DNA of 49,087 nt from an uncultured Lachnospiraceae bacterium (GCA_902772635.1 CACYBK010000086.1:1-49087); one strand, 5' to 3'. Shown: positions 17,092 through 26,315, counted from the stretch's first letter. Made by a program: numbers and translations. The notes: generated from the letters alone by a model not told the origin.

Positions 17092-17587
17092 GAAAATAGT
17101 CCTTCTTTCGGTGTCAGCAGCACTTGCCATGATCTTTTCCTATGTGGAGAGCCTGATACCCTTTTATTTCGGGGTTCCAGGAATGAAACTGGGGCTTTCG
17201 AACATATGCATAGTGGTGATCATGTTTACTATCGGAGAAATTCCGGCGCTTTTCGTGAATATTCTTCGTATAGTCCTTACGGCTCTTTTATTTACAAATA
17301 TTTTCAGCCTTGTTTTTTCGCTGGCGGGGGCTTTTCTTTCTTTTCTTGTGATGGTCGCAATTAAGCGGATATTCAGGCTTTCAGCAATGTCAGTCTCTCT
17401 TTTTGGAGGGATAGCCCATAATGCCGGCCAGCTCATCGCTGCCGCAATTATCGTAAAGGAGTATGCAGTTCTTTTTTATCTTCCGGTGCTCCTTCTTTCG
17501 GGGGCTGCAACCGGCTTTCTCATTGGGCTTCTTGCAAGGATGCTGATACCGCGTCTTAAGACTTTTATCATAAATAGCGGAGGATGA
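17072..17587 (+). CDS. Gx transporter family protein (also annotated heptaprenyl diphosphate synthase component I)
   Basis: A 171-residue integral membrane protein with about five hydrophobic segments. The family motif is YVESLIPFYFGVPGMKLGLSNICIV near the start. It resembles the substrate-binding subunits of energy-coupling transporters; the older name heptaprenyl diphosphate synthase component I is based on weak evidence, and no partner synthase gene is present here. ATG 17072 (or 17075) follows AGGAG at 17061-17065. It is coupled to the NusG-domain-II gene by a 20 bp overlap, a common pairing. Confidence 0.82.
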   Translation: MMSSRTRKIVLLSVSAALAMIFSYVESLIPFYFGVPGMKLGLSNICIVVIMFTIGEIPALFVNILRIVLTALLFTNIFSLVFSLAGAFLSFLVMVAIKRIFRLSAMSVSLFGGIAHNAGQLIAAAIIVKEYAVLFYLPVLLLSGAATGFLIGLLARMLIPRLKTFIINSGG

Positions 17588-17589
17588 TC

Positions 17590-18210
17590 ATGTATTCATA
17601 TATCAGGGGAGAGATAGCAGAGGTATATGAGGATTCCATTGTTCTTGACAACAATGGGATGGGCTATCTCATTTTCATGAGCGCTTTGGATATTAAGAAG
17701 CTGAAGGGGCAGGGCGAAACAAAGCTCATCCATACATACTTCTCTGTTACGGAAAACGCAGTATCGCTTTTTGGCTTTCTTTCAAGAGAGGAAAGAGAAA
17801 TGTTCCTTCTCCTCCTGAAGGTCAGCGGCATAGGCCCGAAGGCTGCGCTTTCACTGCTTTCTACGATGGATGAAAGGGACCTTAAATACGCGATACTTTC
17901 GGATGATGAAAAGGCCATTTCAAAGGCTCCGGGTATCGGAGCAAAGAGCGCAAAGAGGATAATAGTCGATCTGAAGGACAAGATAGACTCTTCGTTCATG
18001 TCAAAAGACCTTAAGGAGTCTTTGGGGGAAGACAGAGGTGTATCCGGAGGCGCTCTTGGTGATGGTACGGATAATGACGCATATCTTGCGCTCATATCTC
18101 TTGGATATTCATCCTCAAGTGCTTATCGCGCTATATCAGAAGTAGAGGGAAGAAATGAAATGGACGTAAGTACTCTTCTCAAGGAAGCACTGAAGAGACT
18201 TTCATCTTAA
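17590..18210 (+). CDS. ruvA: Holliday junction branch migration protein RuvA
   Basis: RuvA (206 residues) binds four-way junctions and loads RuvB. The OB domain begins MYSYIRGEIAEVYEDSIVLDNNGMGY; two helix-hairpin-helix motifs follow (LLLKVSGIGPKAALSLLS and ISKAPGIGAKSAKRIIVDL); domain III at the C-terminus ends LLKEALKRLS. ATG 17590 is chosen over ATG 17584 because GGAGG (17579-17583) is then correctly spaced. Confidence 0.96.
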   Translation: MYSYIRGEIAEVYEDSIVLDNNGMGYLIFMSALDIKKLKGQGETKLIHTYFSVTENAVSLFGFLSREEREMFLLLLKVSGIGPKAALSLLSTMDERDLKYAILSDDEKAISKAPGIGAKSAKRIIVDLKDKIDSSFMSKDLKESLGEDRGVSGGALGDGTDNDAYLALISLGYSSSSAYRAISEVEGRNEMDVSTLLKEALKRLSS

Positions 18211-18219
18211 GAGGAAAAA

Positions 18220-19215
18220 ATGGAAAGAAAGATAATAGAAACAAAAGTTCAGCCTGAGGATATAAAGACCGAGGCAACCCTTCGACCGCAGGATTTTTCA
18301 GGCTACATTGGACAGGAAAAGATAAAAGAAAACTTAAAGATCTATATCTCCGCTGCAAAGGAGAGACATGAGCCTCTTGACCATGTGCTCTTTTTCGGCC
18401 CTCCGGGCCTTGGAAAGACTACTCTTGCAGGCATCATAGCCCGCGAGATGGGGGTAAATATCAAGGTCACATCGGGCCCCGCGATCCAGCAGCCCGGGGA
18501 GATGGCAGCCATATTATCCTCATTATCAGAGAACGACGTTCTCTTCATAGACGAGATACACAGGCTGAACCGCCAGGTTGAGGAAGTTCTGTACCCTGCC
18601 ATGGAGGATTATGCCATAGATATAATGATCGGAAAGGGCCAGCAGGGGCGTTCCATCAGGCTCGACCTTCCCCGTTTTACACTAATCGGCGCTACGACCC
18701 GGGCAGGCCTTCTTTCAGCACCGCTCAGAGACAGGTTCGGTGTGATATTCCGCCTTGAATTCTATCCTCCGAAGGATCTTCAAAAGATAATAATACTCTC
18801 CGCAAAAAAACTCTCGATAGAGATAGAAGAGGAGGGGGCGCTTGAACTTGCAAAGAGGTCAAGAGGGACGCCGCGTCTTGCAAACAGGCTTCTTCGAAGG
18901 ACCCGCGATTATGCACAGGTCGTTTATGAGGGGAAGATCACAAAAGAAGTTGCATCCGAGGTTCTCGACCGGATGGAGGTGGATTCCTTCGGCCTTGACG
19001 ACAGCGACAGACGGCTTCTCCTTACGATAATGGAAAAATTCAAGGGCGGTCCTGTAGGACTTGATACACTTTCCGCGGCACTTGGAGAAGACAGCGGCAC
19101 GATAGAGGATGTTTATGAGCCCTACCTCGTCCAGAACGGCTTCCTTGACAGGACGCCAAAGGGAAGGGTAGCTACGGAACGCTGTTTTTCACATTTCGGT
19201 CTGCCTGTGCCGTAA
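18220..19215 (+). CDS. ruvB: Holliday junction DNA helicase RuvB
   Basis: RuvB (331 residues) is the AAA+ motor that drives branch migration with RuvA. Motifs: [17 protein letters not shown] at the start, Walker [12 protein letters not shown] with Lys66, Walker [16 protein letters not shown], sensor region [19 protein letters not shown], and the winged-helix end [15 protein letters not shown]. No ruvC gene is adjacent; a RecU resolvase is encoded at 40 kb, as expected in Firmicutes. A 9-bp gap separates it from ruvA. Confidence 0.97.
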   Translation: MERKIIETKVQPEDIKTEATLRPQDFSGYIGQEKIKENLKIYISAAKERHEPLDHVLFFGPPGLGKTTLAGIIAREMGVNIKVTSGPAIQQPGEMAAILSSLSENDVLFIDEIHRLNRQVEEVLYPAMEDYAIDIMIGKGQQGRSIRLDLPRFTLIGATTRAGLLSAPLRDRFGVIFRLEFYPPKDLQKIIILSAKKLSIEIEEEGALELAKRSRGTPRLANRLLRRTRDYAQVVYEGKITKEVASEVLDRMEVDSFGLDDSDRRLLLTIMEKFKGGPVGLDTLSAALGEDSGTIEDVYEPYLVQNGFLDRTPKGRVATERCFSHFGLPVP

Positions 19216-19229
19216 CTGACATCTTTTGC

Positions 19230-19258
19230 TTGTTTTTAGGGTAAAGTGTAATTATAAT
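19230..19258 (+). promoter_or_regulatory. Promoter of zapA
   Basis: TTGTTT (19230-19235), 17 bases, TATAAT (19253-19258). The -10 is perfect and the -35 keeps TTG. It starts a transcript about 30 bases before zapA. The same TTGTTT-17-TATAAT arrangement is seen before the asp23 gene. Confidence 0.62.
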
Positions 19259-19297
19259 GATTATTCGATATTCTTATTTTTAACCGGAGGAGTTTTG

Positions 19298-19729
19298 ATG
19301 GCGGCCAAGAAAAGTACGGAAGTCCTGATCGGTGGCAAGGTTTTTACAATAAGCGGCTATGAGGATGAGGATTATCTTAGAAAAGTAGCAGCATATATCA
19401 ATGGGATGCTATCCGAATATGAAGGCCTTGATGAGTGGAAGAGACTGCCGAATGACATGAAATCCACTCTTATCGCGATAAATATAGCTGATGACTATTT
19501 CAAGGCGAAGGCTCTTGCGGAAAAGTATGAAAGCGATGTGTCCGAAAAGGAGAAAGAGGTTTATGACTTAAAGCATGAACTTATCGGAAACCAGATGAAG
19601 ATGGAGTCTCTTGAGGATGATGTGAGAAAGCTCGAGGACGAAAAAAAGGAACTCCTTTTGAACAAAGCAAAGCTTGAGGCTTCACTTGAGGATGCTCTGC
19701 TCGGACCTTCGACGGAAGGGGATTCATGA
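19298..19729 (+). CDS. zapA: Cell division protein ZapA
   Basis: A 143-residue ZapA-like protein; ZapA binds and bundles FtsZ. The N-terminal head domain (residues 5-75) has STEVLIGGKVFTISGYEDEDYLRKVAAYIN and LIAINIADDYFKA; residues 80-135 form a long charged coiled coil. ATG 19298 with GGAGGAG upstream is preferred to an in-frame TTG 24 codons earlier. It overlaps the U32 peptidase gene by 4 bp, and an FtsW/RodA and penicillin-binding protein pair follows, so the operon has a cell-division character. Confidence 0.9.
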   Translation: MAAKKSTEVLIGGKVFTISGYEDEDYLRKVAAYINGMLSEYEGLDEWKRLPNDMKSTLIAINIADDYFKAKALAEKYESDVSEKEKEVYDLKHELIGNQMKMESLEDDVRKLEDEKKELLLNKAKLEASLEDALLGPSTEGDS

Positions 19730-21912
19730 AGGGAAATATCCCGGAACTTCTGGCTCCTGCCGGAAATATTGAAATATTAAAACAAGCGGCTCTTTACGGA
19801 GCGGATGCCATATATTTCGGAGGAGAGCTCTTTTCGGCGAGAGCCTATGCCGGAAACCTTGATAGCGATGAGATATTGTCGGCAATACGCTTCCTTCATT
19901 TGAGGCAAAAGAAAGCCTATCTTACGGTCAATACCCTTTTGAAATCAAGGGAGATCGAAGGCAGGCTCTTTTCATTTCTGAAGCCCTTCTATGAGGAAGG
20001 GCTTGATGCTGTTCTGGTTCAGGACATGGGCGTTTTTTCGCTTATCAGGGATTGCTTCCCCAATCTTCCCATACATATCAGTACCCAGTGCTCCGTGACG
20101 AGTGAATACGGAGCGCGCTTCTTCAAGTCTCTTGGAGCAGAGAGAGTGGTGCTCTCAAGAGAACTGTCTCTTGATGAGATAAAGACAATAATAGAAAAAA
20201 GCGATATCGAGACGGAGGTATTTGTTCACGGAGCGCTCTGTGTCTCATATTCAGGCCGATGCATGATGTCTTCGATGATAGGAGGCCGCAGCGCAAACAG
20301 AGGAAGATGTGCAGGGGCCTGCAGAAATCCATATTCTGTAGAGATCGACGGAAAGAAAATAGAGTCATTTGGGGAGTATCCTCTTTCGATGCGGGATCTT
20401 TCCGGTCTTCCTGACTTAAAGCGCCTTGCAAAGACAGGAGTCGATTCCCTGAAGATCGAGGGCAGGATGAAGGATGTGACCTATGTGACAGGTGTAGTCT
20501 CCCTTTATCGCAAGTATCTTGATATGCTTTCAGAAAATCCCGATATTGACTATGCCATAGAGAGTAATGATCTAAAAAGGCTCTTCTCACTTGGCAACCG
20601 GGGCTTTTTCACGGACACCTGGTACTTTTCGAGAAATGATCCTTCAATGATGAATTCCGAGGACTCTTCCTTTATGCGGGATATAAAGGATGAGGAAAAG
20701 AGTTATGAAGAGGGCGGTCTTCCCGTTGATATTACATTCAAGGCATATGCAGGAGAGCAGCTTTTGCTGTCACTGAAATGCGAAGGCAGAGAGGTGTCGG
20801 TTCCCGGCCCTGATTGCGAAGCGGCCAAAAACAGCCCGCTTACGAAGGAAAATCTTTCTGAAAAGCTCTCAAGGCTTGATACAAAAAACACCTTTTTTAA
20901 AGCAGGAAAGATCACTGTCCTTCTTTCAGAGGAACCTCCATTTGTCCCCATGTCGCTTCTTAAGGAAATGAAGAGGGAGGCGCTTTCAAAGCTTTCAGAT
21001 TCTTTCCTTAAAAAAAGAAGTGATGCGGTCTCACCGGAAAGTGCGGATTTTGAAAGAAGTGAACAGTCTTTCAAGAAGACTGAGACATTTGTGCTTGTTT
21101 CAGATCCAAAGCAGCTTTTGCGGCTTTCTACTCTTAAACATGATTTTTCCGTGATCATACCTTCAAGACTCTTTTTGATGAACAATGGCGCGATGCGGGA
21201 GAAAGTCATAGATATCATTTCTTCGCTTAAGAAGACCAAAAAAAGAATATATCTTCTCTTTCCGAGGATATTCAGAAAAAGGGTATTTGAAGATGCCGTG
21301 ACTCTTCTTTCGATAGTTGAGAGAAGCGGCCTGTCAGGCATATTTGTGACAGGCTATGACGCACTTTCCTTCCTTCTTGAAAAGGGCTTTGATAAAGAAA
21401 AGATATTCCTGTCCCCGGACATCTATGTGATGAATGAAAGAGCAAAGGCCTTTTTTGGATCCCTTTCGCTCTTTAACTCCTCAGTTCCTCTTGAACTTAA
21501 TGAAGGTGAGATCAGCCACAGGAACAATTCCGATTCCTTGATGATGGTCTATGGACGATATACCCTTATGCAAAGCGCTGTCTGTATTTACAAAAACGCT
21601 TATGCCTGTGAGGAAAGGGAGGAGCATGAGCATGATATTTTTCTGACTGACAGGAAGAATATGGTCTTTCCCGTGAAGAAGGATTGCTCAGACTGTGTCA
21701 ATCTTGTTTTAAACTCCCTTCCGACAAACCTCATCAGCAGTCTTTCGAGCTTGAAGGACTATGGTATTTCAAGGTATCTCCTCTCGTTTACGACTGAAAA
21801 AGAGGAGGAGATGAAAAAGGTCATTGAGGATTATTATCTGGCTCAGTCAGGCTCCCAGGTAAGCTATAGCGGTTCTTATACCCGGGGACACTTCGGACGC
21901 GGGGTGGAGTGA
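19726..21912 (+). CDS. U32 family peptidase (TrhP/RlhA-like), large form
   Basis: A 728-residue U32 protein. The N-terminal barrel begins ELLAPAGNIEILKQAALYGADAIYFGG; the family signature EVFVHGALCVSYSGRCMMSS followed by GRSANRGRCAGACRNPY contains the conserved Cys cluster. Residues from about 380 to 450 resemble the collagenase-type middle domain, and the rest is a further barrel-like half found in large Firmicutes members. Members of this family hydroxylate tRNA uridine or 23S rRNA cytidine in other bacteria; peptidase activity is doubtful. The exact substrate here is unknown. ATG 19726 overlaps the zapA stop. Confidence 0.88.
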   Translation: MKGNIPELLAPAGNIEILKQAALYGADAIYFGGELFSARAYAGNLDSDEILSAIRFLHLRQKKAYLTVNTLLKSREIEGRLFSFLKPFYEEGLDAVLVQDMGVFSLIRDCFPNLPIHISTQCSVTSEYGARFFKSLGAERVVLSRELSLDEIKTIIEKSDIETEVFVHGALCVSYSGRCMMSSMIGGRSANRGRCAGACRNPYSVEIDGKKIESFGEYPLSMRDLSGLPDLKRLAKTGVDSLKIEGRMKDVTYVTGVVSLYRKYLDMLSENPDIDYAIESNDLKRLFSLGNRGFFTDTWYFSRNDPSMMNSEDSSFMRDIKDEEKSYEEGGLPVDITFKAYAGEQLLLSLKCEGREVSVPGPDCEAAKNSPLTKENLSEKLSRLDTKNTFFKAGKITVLLSEEPPFVPMSLLKEMKREALSKLSDSFLKKRSDAVSPESADFERSEQSFKKTETFVLVSDPKQLLRLSTLKHDFSVIIPSRLFLMNNGAMREKVIDIISSLKKTKKRIYLLFPRIFRKRVFEDAVTLLSIVERSGLSGIFVTGYDALSFLLEKGFDKEKIFLSPDIYVMNERAKAFFGSLSLFNSSVPLELNEGEISHRNNSDSLMMVYGRYTLMQSAVCIYKNAYACEEREEHEHDIFLTDRKNMVFPVKKDCSDCVNLVLNSLPTNLISSLSSLKDYGISRYLLSFTTEKEEEMKKVIEDYYLAQSGSQVSYSGSYTRGHFGRGVE

Positions 21913-21917
21913 GACAG

Positions 21918-23261
21918 ATGGTACATTTCCTTACCCTTGTTTCAAGATTTACCATATTGATCTGGCTCTCGCTTTTTGCCTACGAGGGCTTCCTTTCGAT
22001 ATCAGACAAAAACTCTTTGGAGAGAAAAAGAGGAAGGCAGTCGCGGCAGGTGTTTTATACCTTTCTCATTTTCTTAAATGCGATGGCCGTGATCTTTTTT
22101 AATGCATCAAACGAGGCCTCAAAGGAGGGCGTTTTACCTGATAATATCAAAGACCTGTTTTTGCTTGGCATCGGTTTTACGATCATCATATTATTCTTCG
22201 CTGTATTTAACAGGCTACTTTCCGGGCTCTCGGTCGTATTTACGAATTTTTGCGTGATCCTCCTTGCGACGGGTTTTTTCATGCAGACGAGACTTGACAA
22301 TACGAGAGCCTTTCGGCAGATGCTCTTTGCTCTGGTATCGATCCCGATAGCGGCGGTCTTTGTATTCATAATGCCGCGCCTTAATGCAAACAGGTATCTA
22401 GCGATCATTGCGGCGGTACTTGGGATAGCCCTTCTTGCAATAGTCCTCATCGCAGGGAAGACCACCTATGGCGCAAAGCTGAATATCACGATAGGCCCGA
22501 TCACTCTCCAGCCTTCGGAATTTGTAAAGATATTATTCGTTTACTTTATCGCGGTCTTTCTCTATCTTGACAGCTCATTTAAAGGAATAATAATAGTGAG
22601 TGCTCTTTCAGGTGCCCATATGCTGATCCTTGTGATGTCAAAGGACCTCGGGAATGCTGCGATCTTCTTCATTATCTTCCTCATAATGCTTTATGCTGCG
22701 ACAGGAAGGTATGAGTGGCTTTTGATCGGAGCCGCCCTCGCGGCAGTAGCCTTGATAGTCGCTTATTTTGCGCTCCCTCATGTGAGAGTGAGGTTCATAG
22801 CCTGGGCAGATCCTTTGAGCTATCCCGACAATGAGGCATATCAGCTCTGCCAGTCGCTTTTTGCGATAGGGACGGGAGGCTGGTTTGGCTCGGGCCTTAC
22901 CATGGGTATGCCGACAAAGATACCGCTCAACCATTCCGATTTCATTTTCGCTTCGATCGCGGAGGAGATGGGTATCCTCTTTGGTGCGGTGATGATACTC
23001 ATTTATGCGGGTATTTTCATTCTTACCTTAAAACCCTCCTTCGGAAGGGATTCAAAGTTCCTTCGACTGTTTTCGATAGGGCTTGCGGTATCACTCGCTT
23101 CGCAGACCTTCATTATGATCGGGGGTGTTATCAGGCTCATACCGTCGACCGGTGTTACCCTTCCCTTTGTGAGCTACGGCGGAAGCTCTCTTATCTCCTC
23201 AATGATAATATTCGGCTGTATACAGGGCATCTACAGGCTTTCCGGTACGAAGGAGGCATAG
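21918..23261 (+). CDS. FtsW/RodA/SpoVE-family peptidoglycan glycosyltransferase
   Basis: A 447-residue SEDS protein with about ten membrane segments. Family motifs are LQPSEFVKILFVYFIA, VMSKDLGNAAIFF, SLFAIGTGGWFGSGLTMG, LNHSDFIFASIAEEMG (the Asp region important for polymerase activity), and RLIPSTGVTLPFVSYGGSSL near the C-terminus. SEDS proteins polymerise lipid II together with a class B penicillin-binding protein, and one follows directly. Whether it serves division, elongation or sporulation cannot be told. The N-terminal 100 residues before the usual core are longer than in E. coli FtsW. ATG 21918 with GGAG eight bases upstream is preferred to GTG 21909. Confidence 0.9.
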   Translation: MVHFLTLVSRFTILIWLSLFAYEGFLSISDKNSLERKRGRQSRQVFYTFLIFLNAMAVIFFNASNEASKEGVLPDNIKDLFLLGIGFTIIILFFAVFNRLLSGLSVVFTNFCVILLATGFFMQTRLDNTRAFRQMLFALVSIPIAAVFVFIMPRLNANRYLAIIAAVLGIALLAIVLIAGKTTYGAKLNITIGPITLQPSEFVKILFVYFIAVFLYLDSSFKGIIIVSALSGAHMLILVMSKDLGNAAIFFIIFLIMLYAATGRYEWLLIGAALAAVALIVAYFALPHVRVRFIAWADPLSYPDNEAYQLCQSLFAIGTGGWFGSGLTMGMPTKIPLNHSDFIFASIAEEMGILFGAVMILIYAGIFILTLKPSFGRDSKFLRLFSIGLAVSLASQTFIMIGGVIRLIPSTGVTLPFVSYGGSSLISSMIIFGCIQGIYRLSGTKEA

Positions 23262-23271
23262 AGTCTTATTC

Positions 23272-24717
23272 ATGGATAATGAATTAAGAGAAGAAAATGT
23301 GAATAAGAAAAAGCGGGGAAGGAAACGATATGTGCTTATAACATACGTTTTCCTCGGTCTTTTTCTGCTGCTTCTTGTAAGGCTCCTATTCTTTACAGCA
23401 GTAGAGAGCGAGGACTTTATAAACAGTTCCTACAATCCGAGACTTACAAAGCTTTCGGAGACGGTCGTAAGAGGGAAGATCAAAACATCTGATGATGTCA
23501 TTGTCGCTGAGACGATAACAAATGATGACAAAACCGAGGTTCGAAATTACCCCAAAGGCCCCATGTACGCCCATGCAGTCGGATATTCCGTGAACGGTTC
23601 ACTCGGTGCCGAAAAGGATTTCAATTTCCGTATGATGAGAAGCCACATCTTTTTTTTGAAGAGAATATATCTTGAGCTTTCCGGAGAGAAGCTTCCCGGG
23701 GACGATCTTGTTCTCACAATTGATTCAAAGCTTCAGGAAGCAGCCTACTACGGGATGGGGGATTATGACGGCGCTGTGATAGCGCTTGAACCTGATACGG
23801 GTAAGGTGCTTTGCATGGTTTCAAAGCCCGACTTTGATCCCAATACTATAAAGGCGGATTGGGACTCCATTATATCAGACAGTACATCCTCTGTACTTTT
23901 AAACCGTACTACCCAGGGACTCTATCCTCCGGGCTCGGTCGCGAAAGTCCTCACAGCCCTTGAGATGATGGAGGAAGGGAAGGCAGATACATTTTCGTAC
24001 GAGTGTGAGGGCGAAGAGGAGAGAGAGGGCTACACCATCCACTGCTACAGATCAACGGCGCATGGAACGGAAGACTTCGCATCCGCCTTCGCGGATTCCT
24101 GCAATGTGGCCTTCGGAAATATGGGGCTCATGCTCGACAAAAACCGGCTGTCATTGCTATCAGATCGTCTTCTGTTCAACAAAAAGCTTCCGACTGCTCT
24201 TTCGAATACCGAAAAAAGCAGTTTCAATATTACCGATAATGACCCGGAGGCTCTTGTCATGCAGACTGCAATAGGACAGGGAAAGACTCTTGTCACCCCG
24301 CTTCATATGGCAATGCTTGCAAGTGCAGTCGCAAATGAAGGGGTCATAAAGGAGCCTTTCATTTCCGACTCGATAGAAAACGCGGACGGTGGAGTGGTAA
24401 AGACCTACAAGGGAAAGACTTATGGCTCTGTCATGACAAAGGAAGAGGCGGAAAAAATGAAGGAACTGATGCGGCTTGTGATCACCGACGGCACCGGACA
24501 AGGCCTTCTCTCGGATGACTATACCGCCTACGGAAAGACAGGAACCGCCGAATATTCGAGTGACAAAGACAAAACACACAGCTGGTTTATGGGCTTTGCA
24601 GAGAAAGACGGAAGGAAGATCGCAGCAGCAGTCATCATGGAGGGCGCCGGTACATCCTCTGCACATGCCATTCCGCTTACAAAAAGCCTCTTTGATACAT
24701 ATTTTCAAAACGAATGA
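23272..24717 (+). CDS. Class B penicillin-binding protein, short form (transpeptidase)
   Basis: A 481-residue transpeptidase with a basic N-terminus, one membrane helix (residues 20-42) and an extracellular part. The active-site motifs are all present: SxxK in PGSVAK with Ser222, SxN in SCN with Ser276, and KTG in YGKTGTAEY with Lys422. The region before the transpeptidase domain is only about 170 residues long, so the large dimerisation domain of PBP2/FtsI is reduced, as in the PbpA that pairs with RodA in actinobacteria. Adjacent to a SEDS gene, it is very likely its cognate partner. ATG 23272 has a poor ribosome binding site. Confidence 0.9.
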   Translation: MDNELREENVNKKKRGRKRYVLITYVFLGLFLLLLVRLLFFTAVESEDFINSSYNPRLTKLSETVVRGKIKTSDDVIVAETITNDDKTEVRNYPKGPMYAHAVGYSVNGSLGAEKDFNFRMMRSHIFFLKRIYLELSGEKLPGDDLVLTIDSKLQEAAYYGMGDYDGAVIALEPDTGKVLCMVSKPDFDPNTIKADWDSIISDSTSSVLLNRTTQGLYPPGSVAKVLTALEMMEEGKADTFSYECEGEEEREGYTIHCYRSTAHGTEDFASAFADSCNVAFGNMGLMLDKNRLSLLSDRLLFNKKLPTALSNTEKSSFNITDNDPEALVMQTAIGQGKTLVTPLHMAMLASAVANEGVIKEPFISDSIENADGGVVKTYKGKTYGSVMTKEEAEKMKELMRLVITDGTGQGLLSDDYTAYGKTGTAEYSSDKDKTHSWFMGFAEKDGRKIAAAVIMEGAGTSSAHAIPLTKSLFDTYFQNE

Positions 24718-24730
24718 AATGAGATATACT
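24702..24730 (+). promoter_or_regulatory. Candidate promoter for a leaderless transcript
   Basis: TTTTCA (24702-24707), 17 bases, TATACT (24725-24730). Transcription would start about 7 bases later, at or next to ATG 24738. The following gene has no visible Shine-Dalgarno sequence, which fits a leaderless start. The -35 overlaps the end of the penicillin-binding protein gene. Confidence 0.4.
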
Positions 24731-24737
24731 TTCTCTC

Positions 24738-25073
24738 ATGGTTTATATGCATCCATTCTATCGAACTGCAAAGCTTCCAAGCGACAGGAAGATCAAGAAC
24801 TGTATTTCAAAGGGAACCCCGGTACCGGGGCTTTTTCTTATCGCGCTCTCTGAGAGGGAGGATGAGCTTTTTACCATTTTTTCGGATATTGAGCTTCTCC
24901 ATCCTCCGATGAAGGGAAAGGAATTTGATATAGTTGGTTTCGCGGCAGGACCCACACGCGCGAAGGAGCTCATACGACTTATAATCGAAGATATAATGAC
25001 AGAGACCGGTGACATAAGCAAAAAAGCGGTTTGTTATTATTTTTCAGGGGATACGGAGGACAGAAAAAGATAA
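24738..25073 (+). CDS. Conserved-looking hypothetical protein
   Basis: A 111-residue protein that I do not recognise. It has no signal peptide or membrane segment; it begins MVYMHPFYRTAKLPSDRKIKNC and has a mixed alpha/beta pattern with hydrophobic LFLIALSEREDELFTIF. It is probably coding because it fills the space exactly between two genes and shares one base with the next start (TAATG). ATG 24738 (or 24747) lacks a Shine-Dalgarno sequence, yet a -10-like TATACT lies 7 bases upstream, so translation may be leaderless. Coupling with the next gene suggests a shared role at the envelope, which is inference only. Confidence 0.6.
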   Translation: MVYMHPFYRTAKLPSDRKIKNCISKGTPVPGLFLIALSEREDELFTIFSDIELLHPPMKGKEFDIVGFAAGPTRAKELIRLIIEDIMTETGDISKKAVCYYFSGDTEDRKR

Positions 25074-25795
25074 TGGGTGTCCTTCGTGTAATCGGGATGA
25101 TACTTGGTATCCTCCTTCTTATATTCCTCGCGCTGATCCTCTATCTTCTCTTCTCGCCGTTCACATATTCTGTCGATATAAGGCTTTATGAGAAGAGCAG
25201 GATAGCTTTCAGGCTCGGCGATATACTCCGGCTCTTTTCCGTGAAGTATTTACGCGAGGGCGAAGGTCAGCTTACGATAGAATTTCTTTTCGGTCTCATA
25301 AAGCTCCATCCAAAAAAGAAGAAAGGGCCTGAGAAGGAAGAGAAAGAAGAAAAGTCCGAGGAAGAAAAGAAAAAGGAAAAGGAAAAAGCGGCTGCGGCAA
25401 AGAAGGAGAGGAGCAAAAAACTTAAAAAGGTATTTGAAGACAAGGAAGCATTCAAGGTCTTTTTGAAAAGGCTGATGAAGCTTTTGAAGAAGATCTTCCC
25501 TCATATAAGATATGCGGACTTTGATTTTGCGCTCCAGTCCCCTGATTCGACGGGAACTCTCACGGGAGTTATGTCCCTTGTTCCTTTTGTTTATGGCAGA
25601 CATATATCTATAAGGCCGGATTTCTCGGCTGAGAAGGCTTACGGAAGAGGAAGGATAGTAATTTCCGGAAAAATTTTCATTTTTTATGTTATTTATATTA
25701 TAATCGGTATGTTTACCGACAAACGCTCAAAGAAGTTCTTAAAGGCACTTATCGCCTTCATAAAGGAATCAAGAAAAAGCAAGAACAAGAAATAG
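25073..25795 (+). CDS. DUF2953-like membrane protein with a charged insertion
   Basis: A 240-residue protein with an N-terminal hydrophobic segment (residues 3-28) and a second one near FIFYVIYIIIGMF (about residue 205). The central region from residue 80 to 125 is a run of Lys and Glu with a few Ala, forming a likely single charged helix. It resembles DUF2953 proteins, which in Firmicutes commonly precede the gerW/ytfJ gene, as here. No function is established. ATG 25073 shares a base with the preceding stop; GGAGG lies 13 bases upstream, rather far. Confidence 0.72.
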   Translation: MGVLRVIGMILGILLLIFLALILYLLFSPFTYSVDIRLYEKSRIAFRLGDILRLFSVKYLREGEGQLTIEFLFGLIKLHPKKKKGPEKEEKEEKSEEEKKKEKEKAAAAKKERSKKLKKVFEDKEAFKVFLKRLMKLLKKIFPHIRYADFDFALQSPDSTGTLTGVMSLVPFVYGRHISIRPDFSAEKAYGRGRIVISGKIFIFYVIYIIIGMFTDKRSKKFLKALIAFIKESRKSKNKK

Positions 25796-25809
25796 GAGGA
25801 ACCAGAAAA

Positions 25810-26256
25810 ATGGAAAAAGAAACAGTTGTATTTGATTCTGCAGTGAAGTCCCTTATGGAGGGGATGGATGCTTATCTTTCCGCAAAGACAGTGGTCGGTG
25901 AGCCTGTACAAGTCGGCGATACAGTGATAGTTCCTCTTGTGAATGTTTCCTTCGGTGCAGGTGCAGGTGCTTTTTCAAACAATTCGAGCGGTTCCGGAGG
26001 AGGTATGGGCGGAAAGCTCTCTCCCTCAGCAGTCCTCGTTTTAAAGGACGGAAACGCAAGGCTCATAAATATCGCAACGCATACAGGACTTGACAAGCTC
26101 CTTGATATGATTCCCGATTTTGTGGAGAAGTTTATGAGCAAGAAATCTCATGCAGGAGATTCCGAGGAGGAAGTAAAGGCAAGAGAGGTAGCGGGCGAGG
26201 CTATAAAGGAAGAGGTATTCAAGGATTCGGAAGTAAAGAGCGAAATGAATGGCTGA
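25810..26256 (+). CDS. gerW: GerW family sporulation protein (YtfJ)
   Basis: A 148-residue homologue of B. subtilis YtfJ/GerW, a forespore protein needed for efficient L-alanine germination; homologues also occur in non-sporulating clostridia. The conserved core is GEPVQVGDTVIVPLVNVSFGAGAG, a Gly/Ser-rich stretch, then KLSPSAVLVLKDGNARLINI. The C-terminal 40 residues are charged and less conserved. AGGAGG precedes ATG 25810 at about 9 bases. Presence hints at sporulation ability but does not prove it. Confidence 0.9.
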   Translation: MEKETVVFDSAVKSLMEGMDAYLSAKTVVGEPVQVGDTVIVPLVNVSFGAGAGAFSNNSSGSGGGMGGKLSPSAVLVLKDGNARLINIATHTGLDKLLDMIPDFVEKFMSKKSHAGDSEEEVKAREVAGEAIKEEVFKDSEVKSEMNG

Positions 26257-26263
26257 AAAAGAA

Positions 26264-26301
26264 AACGCTGCAGAGCGGGAACTCTGCAGCGTTTTTTTTT
26301 T
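26264..26301. terminator. Bidirectional intrinsic terminator between gerW and rpmB
   Basis: AACGCTGCAGAG (26264-26275), loop CGGGAA, then CTCTGCAGCGTT (26282-26293) running into a T tract to 26301. On the minus strand the stem is followed by TTTTCTTTTT, so it can also end the rpmB transcript. Confidence 0.95.
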
Positions 26302-26315
26302 GATTTGAAATAACC

